Origin: Actinobacteria bacterium UBA912
GTDB lineage: Bacteria; Actinomycetota; Coriobacteriia; Anaerosomatales; UBA912
Length of the DNA stretch: 8,851 nucleotides
Reading direction: 5' to 3'
NCBI GenBank assembly: GCA_002293965.1
Contig: DBEG01000109.1
Span: forward strand, 1 to 8,851
Position 1 is the stretch's first letter; each line of letters starts with the position of its first letter. Shown here piece by piece: positions 1 to 5,767 of the stretch. The notes under the pieces are model-generated. The model was not told the DNA's origin, searched no databases, and saw only the letters and a list, made by a program, of their open reading frames with translations. The position numbers and the translations under genes were made by a program.

Positions 1-545
1 GTCACTTTGACCTTGGTGCCCTCCGGGCCACGAACTCTGCGGACGACCTCCTCGGTGGTCCACTCGTCCCGCTTCACATCGTCGATCTTGACGAAGACGT
101 CGTCGGCGCGTACGCCTGCACGCTGCGCAGGAGTGCCCTCGATAACCGAAACCACGTAAACGCTGCTGTCCCGCTGGCCGATGTTGACCCCGATGCCGAA
201 GAACTCGCCGTCGCTCTGCTCGTTGAAGAAGCCATAGTGGCGCTCGTCGAAGTAGAGGGCGTACTCGTCACCGGTGCCTTCCAGAAGCCCCTTGACCGCC
301 CCGATGGTCTTGGATTCCTCCGAGGCAGGCCTGAGTGCCTCGGCATTGAGGATCGCCTCAACCTCTCGGAGGGCCTGCATGAAATCCTTGTCTCCGACGG
401 GGACGACTACCTTGCCCCCGAAGTCCATGGCGCCACCGAAGTCCATCGCACCACCGAACATCACTCCGGCACCGAAGAGTGCGGCTGCGAACAGGAGTCC
501 GAAAACTGCAGCAAGCCCGTAAAAGAATACTCGCATCAGGTTCAT
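1..545 (-). CDS. S41 family C-terminal processing peptidase (CtpA/CtpB-like), N-terminal part, truncated by window edge
   Basis: Reading leftward from an ATG at 545-543 gives 181 codons that run off the window, so the catalytic S41 domain (Ser/Lys dyad) is not visible. Residues about 5-30 are a hydrophobic segment with no clear signal-peptidase site, so it is probably a membrane anchor with the enzyme outside the membrane. Residues 30-44 are a short Phe-Gly-Gly-Ala-Met-Asp tandem repeat. Residues 50-110 resemble the helical region before the PDZ in CtpA/CtpB proteins (GDEYALYF, compare DPYTxYL in relatives). A PDZ domain begins near 112 with GEFFGIGV and continues through GTPAQRAGVRADDVFVKID and RGPEGTKVKV. 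The family cleaves exported proteins near their C-termini. It lies 43 bp after ftsX, and ftsEX-ctp adjacency is familiar in Gram-positives. An alternative ATG lies three codons in (536-534); neither start has a clear Shine-Dalgarno. The family is confident; the exact orthologue (CtpA versus CtpB) cannot be decided here. Confidence 0.88.
   Translation of the reverse strand, partial: MNLMRVFFYGLAAVFGLLFAAALFGAGVMFGGAMDFGGAMDFGGKVVVPVGDKDFMQALREVEAILNAEALRPASEESKTIGAVKGLLEGTGDEYALYFDERHYGFFNEQSDGEFFGIGVNIGQRDSSVYVVSVIEGTPAQRAGVRADDVFVKIDDVKRDEWTTEEVVRRVRGPEGTKVKV
418..453 (-). repeat. Two tandem 18-bp units inside the S41 protease gene
   Basis: Two adjacent 18-bp units (418-435 and 436-453 on the plus strand, each starting CCGAAGTCCAT) differ at only a few positions. 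A third copy begins at 454 but covers only about five bases. In frame they encode the repeated hexapeptide FGGAMD, followed or preceded by FGG, directly after the predicted membrane anchor. The in-frame length means copy-number changes would keep the gene open. Confidence 0.85.
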
Positions 546-588
546 CCAATCACTTGTATCATGCTGGACGGGGTGAGGGCACGTGGAC
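546..588 (-). other. Short ftsX to S41-protease spacer
   Basis: This is a 43-bp gap between the ftsX stop and the protease ATG. It holds a CACGTG palindrome (580-585) but no hairpin followed by a T tract, so I see no terminator. A TGATAC-like stretch just before the protease start could be a weak -10 element, but there is no matching -35, and I do not call a promoter. Confidence 0.5.
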
Positions 589-1503
589 CTATATCTTCAG
601 GTAGCGTCTCAGCGCAAGCCCTGATCCCAGAAGTCCGATGACGATCCCTGCGACAACCACTATGAGCGAAAGTTGTACCATCGCAGCAGTCGAGAATGCG
701 ATGGGCAGGAACCTGAGCATGTCTCCCAGTTGGGGAATGAGCAGGAACTTCATGGCGGTCAGGGTCGCAATCGCGAGCGCTGCTCCGATAATCGACTGCA
801 ACACGCCCTCGAGCAGGAACGGTGTCCTAATGAACCAGTTGCTGGCCCCGACCAGGCGCATGATTCCGATCTCTTTGCGCCGTGCGTAGATGGCCAACCT
901 GATCGTGTTGTTGATGAAAATCAAGCTGACGGCGGTCAATAGCACTATGAACACGGTGGATGCGATACGCATCATTCCAGTGAAGGCGAACAGTCTCTCG
1001 ATCATCCCTTCACCGAACGACACCGAGCGTTCTGGTTCCTCAGGGCGCTCTGCAACAGAGAGGAACAGCTCGCTTGCCTTGATGGTATCTGCCACTGTCT
1101 CGACTTGACGGGTGTCGACCAGTTCGACGTCGAGTGATGCCGGAAGCGGATTGTGCGGAAGCTGCTCCAATATCTCAGGGCTTGCCGCCCACTGCTCGCG
1201 GAACTTCTCCACTGCCTCTTCCTTCGAGGTGTAGCCGACGCTCTTCACCAGCTCTTGACCGCTGATGAAAGCTTGTAACGCCTTGACGTCCTCGGTAGCG
1301 GCTCCATCCTTGATGAACACCTGGATGGAGACCCGTTCCTCGAAGTCACGGATTATGTCACCCATGATCGATCCGACCGCCAGCGACACGCCGACAAGGA
1401 GCAACGACAGATAGATGGTGATGACAGCGCCTAGACTCATGACCCAGTTCCTGTGGAAGTTGGTCACGGCTTCCTTGACGAAGTACCCGACATTAATCGC
1501 CAT
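589..1503 (-). CDS. ftsX: Cell division ABC transporter permease FtsX
   Basis: This 304-residue protein is the membrane half of the FtsEX complex, which uses ATP in the cytoplasm to control peptidoglycan hydrolases outside the membrane during division or elongation. Predicted membrane segments lie near residues 22-47, 175-198, 225-255 and 273-297, the standard four-helix layout. A large external loop (about 48-170) follows the first helix; it carries the FERVSIQVFIKDG strand region and the LPHNPLPASLDV motif typical of FtsX extracellular domains. The cytoplasmic and coupling region INNTIRLAIYARRKEIGIMR followed by LVGASNWFIR is diagnostic. I chose the ATG at 1503 rather than an upstream in-frame start at 1551, because a strong Shine-Dalgarno precedes 1503 and FtsX homology starts there. 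It overlaps the end of ftsE by 11 bp, consistent with translational coupling. The stop is TAG. Length is normal and nothing is missing. Confidence 0.96.
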   Translation of the reverse strand: MAINVGYFVKEAVTNFHRNWVMSLGAVITIYLSLLLVGVSLAVGSIMGDIIRDFEERVSIQVFIKDGAATEDVKALQAFISGQELVKSVGYTSKEEAVEKFREQWAASPEILEQLPHNPLPASLDVELVDTRQVETVADTIKASELFLSVAERPEEPERSVSFGEGMIERLFAFTGMMRIASTVFIVLLTAVSLIFINNTIRLAIYARRKEIGIMRLVGASNWFIRTPFLLEGVLQSIIGAALAIATLTAMKFLLIPQLGDMLRFLPIAFSTAAMVQLSLIVVVAGIVIGLLGSGLALRRYLKI

Positions 1504-2179
1504 GACCGTACACCCCCCTGGATTGATCGCGAATGATCCGACCGCCCTCAAGTGCGATGACCCGCTTGCGCATCGAGTCGACCATCTCGCGGTCGTGCGT
1601 CGCCACCAAGACAGTGGTCCCGGTCTTGTTGATGCGGTTGAACAGGCTCATGATGCCGAGTGATGTGGCAGGGTCGAGGTTACCGGTGGGCTCATCGGCA
1701 AGGAGGATCGGCGGTCTGTTGACGAATGCCCTCGCAATCGAGACGCGCTGCTGCTCCCCTCCTGATAGCTCCCCTGGATAGCTTTGCAGCTTGTCTTCAA
1801 GTCCGACAAGTCTGAGAACCTCAGGCACCTGGGTGCGAATGACGTGCTTCGACCGCCCGATAACCTCCAGGGCAAACGCGACGTTCTCGTAAGCAGTCTT
1901 ATTGGGGAGTAGCTTGAAGTCCTGGAAGACGCAGCCGATGTTGCGACGCAGATACGGTATCTTCCAGTTCTTGAGCTTCACCAGATTCTGGCCTGCAACA
2001 ACGATGACGCCGCTTGTCGGGTAGATCTCGCGCTGCAACAACTTGATGAAAGTGGACTTACCCGATCCTGAATGGCCCACCAGGAAAACGAACTCTCCCT
2101 GACCAATCTCGACGTTGACATCGGCCAACGCCGGTCTGTCTGCGCCGTAGCACTTCTCTATGCCTTGTAAGCTGATCAT
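1493..2179 (-). CDS. ftsE: Cell division ATP-binding protein FtsE
   Basis: This 228-residue ABC ATPase is the cytoplasmic partner of FtsX. Visible motifs are Walker A GHSGSGKST (residues 35-43), Q-loop Gln86 in the FtsE-typical stretch VFQDFKLLPNKTAYENV, ABC signature LSGGEQQR (138-145), Walker B ILLADEP (158-164) followed by TGNLD, and H-loop His195 in VATHD. All catalytic residues are present and the length matches the family. I chose the ATG at 2179. An in-frame GTG at 2212 would add 11 residues not expected in FtsE, and a purine-rich GGGAAAGAG lies 9 nt before the ATG. The stop is TAA, inside the ftsX start region. FtsE dimers bind FtsX through a coupling helix, and ATP hydrolysis is passed to an external hydrolase or its regulator. 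It follows a 90-bp gap, the largest in the window, so a separate promoter here is possible. Confidence 0.97.
   Translation of the reverse strand: MISLQGIEKCYGADRPALADVNVEIGQGEFVFLVGHSGSGKSTFIKLLQREIYPTSGVIVVAGQNLVKLKNWKIPYLRRNIGCVFQDFKLLPNKTAYENVAFALEVIGRSKHVIRTQVPEVLRLVGLEDKLQSYPGELSGGEQQRVSIARAFVNRPPILLADEPTGNLDPATSLGIMSLFNRINKTGTTVLVATHDREMVDSMRKRVIALEGGRIIRDQSRGVYGHGD
1511..1520 (-). promoter_or_regulatory. Shine-Dalgarno of ftsX
   Basis: On the minus strand the bases read CAGGGGGGTG, ending 7 nt before the ATG at 1503. This purine-rich site inside the last codons of ftsE fixes the ftsX start and excludes the longer in-frame version beginning at 1551. Confidence 0.75.
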
Positions 2180-2269
2180 AAACGATTTCTCTTTCCCGAA
2201 TCTGTCTCGCACAACAGTGCGACTTGCTGCTCGGTGATGGTCATTACTCTCGGAACAACATTGTCCATG
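2180..2269 (-). other. Intergenic gap between tktC and ftsE with a small hairpin
   Basis: This 90-bp gap is the longest in the window. It contains a perfect 6-bp inverted repeat, TCGCAC with an ACAA loop and GTGCGA, at 2207-2222. No T tract follows on either strand, so it is not an intrinsic terminator. On the minus strand TGGACA (near 2260) resembles a -35 box, but I find no good -10 element at 16-18 bp from it. The gap could hold a weak promoter for ftsEX, but the sequence alone does not establish one. Confidence 0.45.
2189..2197 (-). promoter_or_regulatory. Shine-Dalgarno-like site of ftsE
   Basis: The minus-strand sequence GGGAAAGAG sits 9 nt before the ATG at 2179. It is only a moderate match to the anti-Shine-Dalgarno, but it supports the short start over the GTG at 2212. 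Confidence 0.5.
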
Positions 2270-3217
2270 TTAGCAAATCTTAGCCCGGACACCCTGGATC
2301 AGGTCCTTCGCCGCACTGACTAGATGGTCTTTCCCAAGCCCGAAGTGCTCCATGAGCTCCTCAGGCTCCCCGGAAGTCCCGAACACATCCTGGATCCCGA
2401 TCCGCATGACTCTGACCGGACACTCCTGCGACAGCAACTCAGCGACCGCAGAGCCCATGCCGCCGATGACGCTGTGCTCCTCGCAGGTCAACACCGCCTT
2501 CGTCTTACTCGCCGAAGCGATGATCGTCTCAGCATCAAGCGGCTTTACCGTCGACACATCCACGACCTCGGCCGAGATTCCTTCGGCGGCCAGCATCCCT
2601 GCCGCCTCCAATGCTTTAGCAACCATCACGCCACAGGCGGCCAAAGTGACATCCGCACCCTCGCGAAGCACGTACGCTCGCCCGACTTCGAACTCGCGGT
2701 CCGCACCGTGGATGTCGGGCACGCCGACCCTGCCGAGGCGGACGTAGAACGGCCCGGGAGTGTTCGCGGCCGCGCGGAGTGCGCCGACCGCGGCGTTGTA
2801 GTCCGCGGGGACTAGCACGCGCATGCCTGGCAGTGCACGCATCAGCGCGATGTCCTCGAGCATCTGGTGGCTCCCGCCGTCTGGTCCGACAGTGATGCCG
2901 GAGTGCGTGGGTGCGAGTTTGACGTCGAGGCCCGAGTAGCAGACAGTGTTGCGGATCTGATCGTAGGCCCGGCCGGTTGCGAAGACTGCGAACGATCCCG
3001 TGAACGCGACCTTGCCCGCCACAGCCAGGCCAGCCGCCGTCCCGATCATGTTCTGCTCGGCGATTCCGACGTTGTAGAATCGCTCTGGGTACGCTGCGGC
3101 GAACTTCGCAGTGGTCGTCGACTTCGAGAGGTCGGCCTCGACCGCTACGACGTCGCGTCCTTCCTTGACCAGCTCGACGAGTGTCTCGCCGAATGCCTCA
3201 CGAGTAGCGCGTGCCAC
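2270..3217 (-). CDS. Transketolase, C-terminal (pyrimidine-binding plus C-terminal domain) subunit
   Basis: This 315-residue protein is the second half of a split transketolase. Transketolase moves two-carbon ketol units between sugar phosphates in the non-oxidative pentose phosphate pathway, using thiamine diphosphate at the interface of the two halves. Residues about 1-165 are the pyrimidine-binding domain. Glu54 in NVGIAEQNMIG is the expected glutamate that activates the cofactor aminopyrimidine. His106 (PTHSGITVGPDG) and His117 (GGSHQMLEDIALMR) fit the active-site loop. Residues about 185-315 form the transketolase C-terminal domain (VVDVSTVKPLD, TCEEHSVIGGMGSAVAE). The start is GTG at 3217, supported by a near-consensus Shine-Dalgarno. 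It lies 6 bp after the N-terminal subunit gene, so the two are surely co-translated. Related enzymes such as DXP synthase or pyruvate dehydrogenase E1-beta share the fold, but the wording and the partner favour transketolase. The true sugar substrate is not determined by sequence. Confidence 0.93.
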   Translation of the reverse strand: MARATREAFGETLVELVKEGRDVVAVEADLSKSTTTAKFAAAYPERFYNVGIAEQNMIGTAAGLAVAGKVAFTGSFAVFATGRAYDQIRNTVCYSGLDVKLAPTHSGITVGPDGGSHQMLEDIALMRALPGMRVLVPADYNAAVGALRAAANTPGPFYVRLGRVGVPDIHGADREFEVGRAYVLREGADVTLAACGVMVAKALEAAGMLAAEGISAEVVDVSTVKPLDAETIIASASKTKAVLTCEEHSVIGGMGSAVAELLSQECPVRVMRIGIQDVFGTSGEPEELMEHFGLGKDHLVSAAKDLIQGVRAKIC

Positions 3218-3221
3218 TACC

Positions 3222-3234
3222 GATCACACCCTTT
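3222..3234 (-). promoter_or_regulatory. Shine-Dalgarno of the transketolase C-subunit, overlapping the N-subunit stop
   Basis: The minus strand reads AAAGGGTGTGATC, close to the full anti-Shine-Dalgarno complement AAAGGAGGTGATC, and sits just before the GTG at 3217. Its TGA is the stop codon of the N-subunit gene (3226-3224), so termination on one half and initiation on the other happen at the same site. That would help keep the two subunits in equal amounts. Confidence 0.75.
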
Positions 3235-4075
3235 CCTCGAGGTCGCATCCAAGTTCACCCATCGCGCAAGTGGTCTCCTCGGCGTTGGTGGCTCTCCCGT
3301 GCCAATCGGCACAGCCCTCCATGAAGGAGACTCCTTTGCCTTTGATTGTGCTGCATACGATGGCCTTCGGTCGGCCCGAAGGCTGGCGAGCTTCCTGCAG
3401 CGAACGCACCAGGACCCCGACGTCGTGTCCGTCGATGACTGAGGTCTCCCACCCGAAGGCGGCGAACTTCTCGGCAACCTCACCCAAGTCCATGACGTCG
3501 CTGCACGCACCGTCGATCTGCAGCCCGTTGTGATCGATGATCGCGATGACGTTGTCGAGGCGGTGATGCGCTGCGAACATCGCAGCCTCCCACACCTGCC
3601 CTTCTTGCAGCTCCCCATCGCCGAGAAGACACCAGACGCGCGACTCGGCCAGGCCGTCGGTTCGCAGCGCGGCGGCGATGCCGTTGGCGATCGAAAGCCC
3701 CTGGCCCAGCGATCCCGTGGATACCTCGACGCCCGGGGTCTTCCGGCTGTCGGGATGCCCCTGGAGGATCGACCCGAGTTTGCGCAGGGTAGCAAGGTGC
3801 TCTCTGCCGAAGTATCCGGCCTCGGCCAGTGCGGCGTAGAGAACCGGCCCGGCGTGGCCCTTTGAGAGGATGAACCGATCGCGCTCAGGCCAGTCGGGGC
3901 GTGCGGAATCGTGGTTCATGACGCCGAAGTACAGTGTCGCCACGATGTCGGCCGCTGAAAGCGAGCCGCCGGGATGCCCACTTCCCGCCTCGGCGATCAT
4001 CGCTACGATGTCACCGCGCATGCGGTTCGCGATATCTTGTATCTCGGTCACGCTGTGGTTGGGTCGCACCAGCAT
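3224..4075 (-). CDS. Transketolase, N-terminal (thiamine diphosphate/Mg-binding) subunit
   Basis: This 283-residue protein is the first half of the split transketolase and binds the diphosphate end of thiamine diphosphate. Visible elements are AGSGHPGGSLSAADIV with His34, SKGHAGPVLYAALAEAG with His74, STGSLGQGLSIANG (119-132), and the cofactor/Mg motif GDGELQEGQVWEAA (152-165) ending at Asn183 (DHNGLQIDG). IKGKGVSFME (244-253) and His259 (DWHGR) follow. The set of active-site histidines and metal ligands is complete. The start ATG (4075-4073) shares one base with the TGA stop of the YitT gene (TGATG), pointing to translational coupling; there is only a weak separate ribosome-binding site. Reading the same frame further upstream stays open to 5017, but that part is antisense-free shadow of yitT in another frame and shows no homology. 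Split transketolases are known in archaea, Thermotoga, clostridia and several actinobacteria. Confidence 0.94.
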   Translation of the reverse strand: MLVRPNHSVTEIQDIANRMRGDIVAMIAEAGSGHPGGSLSAADIVATLYFGVMNHDSARPDWPERDRFILSKGHAGPVLYAALAEAGYFGREHLATLRKLGSILQGHPDSRKTPGVEVSTGSLGQGLSIANGIAAALRTDGLAESRVWCLLGDGELQEGQVWEAAMFAAHHRLDNVIAIIDHNGLQIDGACSDVMDLGEVAEKFAAFGWETSVIDGHDVGVLVRSLQEARQPSGRPKAIVCSTIKGKGVSFMEGCADWHGRATNAEETTCAMGELGCDLEERV

Positions 4076-4971
4076 CACACACCCATCTTCTTGAAGCCCT
4101 CGCCGAGGGTTTCGTGGACATCGGATATTATCATCATCGCATGCGGATCGATTGTGTTCACGATCGACTTGAGGTCGTCGATCTCCCGACGGGTCACCAC
4201 CACGAAAAGCATCCCGCGTTCCTCGCCGGTATAAGCTCCGGTCGCCGAGAGGAACGTGGCTCCTCGGCCAAGTTCCTCGGTGACAGCCTTCGCGATACGA
4301 TCGGCCGCATCTGAGATGATGTACGCCGCCTTCTCGACCTTGAGGCCCTCCAAGACCAGATCGATGACCGCTCCGGTGACGAAGATGGACACCACAGCAT
4401 AGAGGGCGAACTCCGGCCCGAAGACGAAAGCGGCCATCGCCACGACGATAGCGTCGACTGCCAGCAGTAGCTGCCCCACACTCAGATTGAACTTGGGGGA
4501 GAGCAACTGAGCGACGATCGCGGTACCGCCGGTACTGCCACCGGCCTTGAAAACCATTCCCATGCCTACTCCGCAGAGCGCTCCGCCATACAAGGCAGCA
4601 AGCAGAAGGTCGTCGCCAGCGAGAACCGGCGTGAACCGCATGGATATCTCGATCATGACAGAAAGCGCGACGATGCCGTAGATCGTCTTGGCCGCGTAGT
4701 GCAGCCCCCGCGAGCGGATCGCTATCGCCAACAGGATGCCGTTGAGCACCAGCATCTGGAGGCCCACCGGAGCTAGCAGGCCGTAGTCGTTCGCGAGATG
4801 GAAAATGACCGTTGCGAGTCCGGAGACACCACCCGCGGCCAGCTTGTTCGGGATCAGGAAGGCCGTCAGGCCCCAGGCGGTCAGCGCCAACCCGACGGTG
4901 ATGAGCGCATAATCCCGTACCGGCCGATGGCGCAAGACGGCCCCCGGATTCACCTTGGAAAGCGCCCTCAT
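4075..4971 (-). CDS. YitT family membrane protein (DUF161 plus DUF2179)
   Basis: This 298-residue protein is of unknown biochemical function. The N-terminal membrane region (residues about 20-206) has five to six hydrophobic helices. It carries two glycine-rich motifs typical of the family: PNKLAAGGVSGLA (41-53) and FKAGGSTGGTAIVAQLL (141-157), which look like an internal duplication. Residues about 214-290 form the soluble C-terminal DUF2179 domain (KAAYIISD near 214, GRGATFLSATGAYTGEER near 235-252, ending in MMIISDVHETLGEG). The protein is full length. Its ATG (4971-4969) overlaps the PHP gene stop by 4 bp (ATGA), with GAGG 7 nt upstream as ribosome-binding site. From memory, B. subtilis yvjA is of the same family and sits between prfB and ftsE, so its presence here looks like old synteny. 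A transport or ligand-sensing role is possible, but nothing in the sequence shows a substrate. Confidence 0.92.
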   Translation of the reverse strand: MRALSKVNPGAVLRHRPVRDYALITVGLALTAWGLTAFLIPNKLAAGGVSGLATVIFHLANDYGLLAPVGLQMLVLNGILLAIAIRSRGLHYAAKTIYGIVALSVMIEISMRFTPVLAGDDLLLAALYGGALCGVGMGMVFKAGGSTGGTAIVAQLLSPKFNLSVGQLLLAVDAIVVAMAAFVFGPEFALYAVVSIFVTGAVIDLVLEGLKVEKAAYIISDAADRIAKAVTEELGRGATFLSATGAYTGEERGMLFVVVTRREIDDLKSIVNTIDPHAMMIISDVHETLGEGFKKMGV

Positions 4972-5762
4972 CGGCTGGCCTCGACGTTTCCGCCCTCAGG
5001 CGTCGTCCACACTCCACCGTACTCGAGCCGCGGCCTAGCCCGCTTGCCGAGAAGAAACCCTAGCACGCTTTCGGCATCTCGGTTGACGCACGCTGCGTGC
5101 GGGATTCCCAGGTCCTCCAAGACGCCGAGGGCGTGGTCGAAGCGCCCGACGCGCAGGTGATAGTGTGCGTCCGAACCCACTGCGATGGGAGCGCCCGCCG
5201 TGTGAGCCGCCGCAGCGAATTCCCGCTCTCGAGCCGAAGAGCCGTTACGGGCAGAGGTCGGCGTGAAGGAGTAGTCGTTGATCTCGACGATCACCTGATG
5301 ACGCTTTGCAGCGGCGACAATCGCATCGATATCGAGCGGGAACTCGTCCTCGTTGCCGGGATGGGTGATCATGTCTACGAGGGGGTTCGATATCACGCGC
5401 AGCATCGCCTCGGTGTTCTTCATCCTGTCGCCTTCATCAAAGCCTGTGAGCGGGTGGAGTCCCACCGCGACGAAGTCGAGTTGCTCAAGCACCTCGTCTG
5501 GAAGATCGATTCCATTTTCCGAAGTGAGGCACGGGTTCGCTTCGCAACCCTTGATGATGCGGACGCCATCGAGCACGCTGGGGATGACCTTGAGGTTCCA
5601 GAAGTGCCACAGGTGCGCGCCCTCGGGTACCGCCGGTCCGTGGTCGGTCACAGCGATGAGCTCGAGTCCCGCGCGTCTGGCTGCGCCGGCATTCTCGGTC
5701 ACGGTCGAGTATGCGTGCCCCGAAGCGATCGTGTGAGTGTGCAAGTCTGCAAGGAGACGCAT
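4968..5762 (-). CDS. PHP domain phosphohydrolase, YcdX-like
   Basis: This 264-residue protein is a cytoplasmic PHP-superfamily metal enzyme of the YcdX type; E. coli YcdX is a trinuclear zinc phosphatase. All nine metal ligands expected from YcdX can be placed in order: His8 and His10 (DLHTH), His16 (SGHAYST), His41 (VTDHG), Glu74 (KGCEAN), His103 (GLHP), His134 (THPG), and Asp198 and His200 (GSDAH). It should therefore be active, although the natural phosphoester is unknown. Because it is locked by overlap to yitT and then to transketolase, a sugar phosphate is a reasonable guess but only a guess. The last 25 residues (about RPRLEYGGVWTTPEGG) lie beyond the core barrel. The ATG at 5762 follows the prfB stop by 5 bp; an AGGAG (5780-5776) lies 13 nt upstream, slightly far. 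Histidinol-phosphatase-type PHP proteins are a more distant alternative. Confidence 0.92.
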   Translation of the reverse strand: MRLLADLHTHTIASGHAYSTVTENAGAARRAGLELIAVTDHGPAVPEGAHLWHFWNLKVIPSVLDGVRIIKGCEANPCLTSENGIDLPDEVLEQLDFVAVGLHPLTGFDEGDRMKNTEAMLRVISNPLVDMITHPGNEDEFPLDIDAIVAAAKRHQVIVEINDYSFTPTSARNGSSAREREFAAAAHTAGAPIAVGSDAHYHLRVGRFDHALGVLEDLGIPHAACVNRDAESVLGFLLGKRARPRLEYGGVWTTPEGGNVEASR

Positions 5763-5767
5763 CTTAG

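Noticed and set aside
1493..2212. Longer FtsE starting at GTG 2212
   Set aside because: The 11 extra residues are not expected in FtsE, and a reasonable ribosome-binding site precedes the ATG at 2179.
2240..2265. A sigma-70 promoter before ftsE based on TGGACA
   Set aside because: No acceptable -10 hexamer occurs at 16-18 bp spacing; the nearest candidate, TAATGA, is a poor match at 15 bp.
2324..3533. Long plus-strand open frames opposite the transketolase genes
   Set aside because: They are antisense shadows of high-GC codon structure. They show no recognisable domain and lie opposite genes with complete active sites.
3224..5017. A single 597-codon open frame covering the transketolase N-subunit and much of the upstream region
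   Set aside because: Only the last 283 codons show transketolase homology. The upstream part is the yitT gene in another frame and reads as Arg-rich, low-quality protein. The TGATG junction gives a clear real start at 4075.
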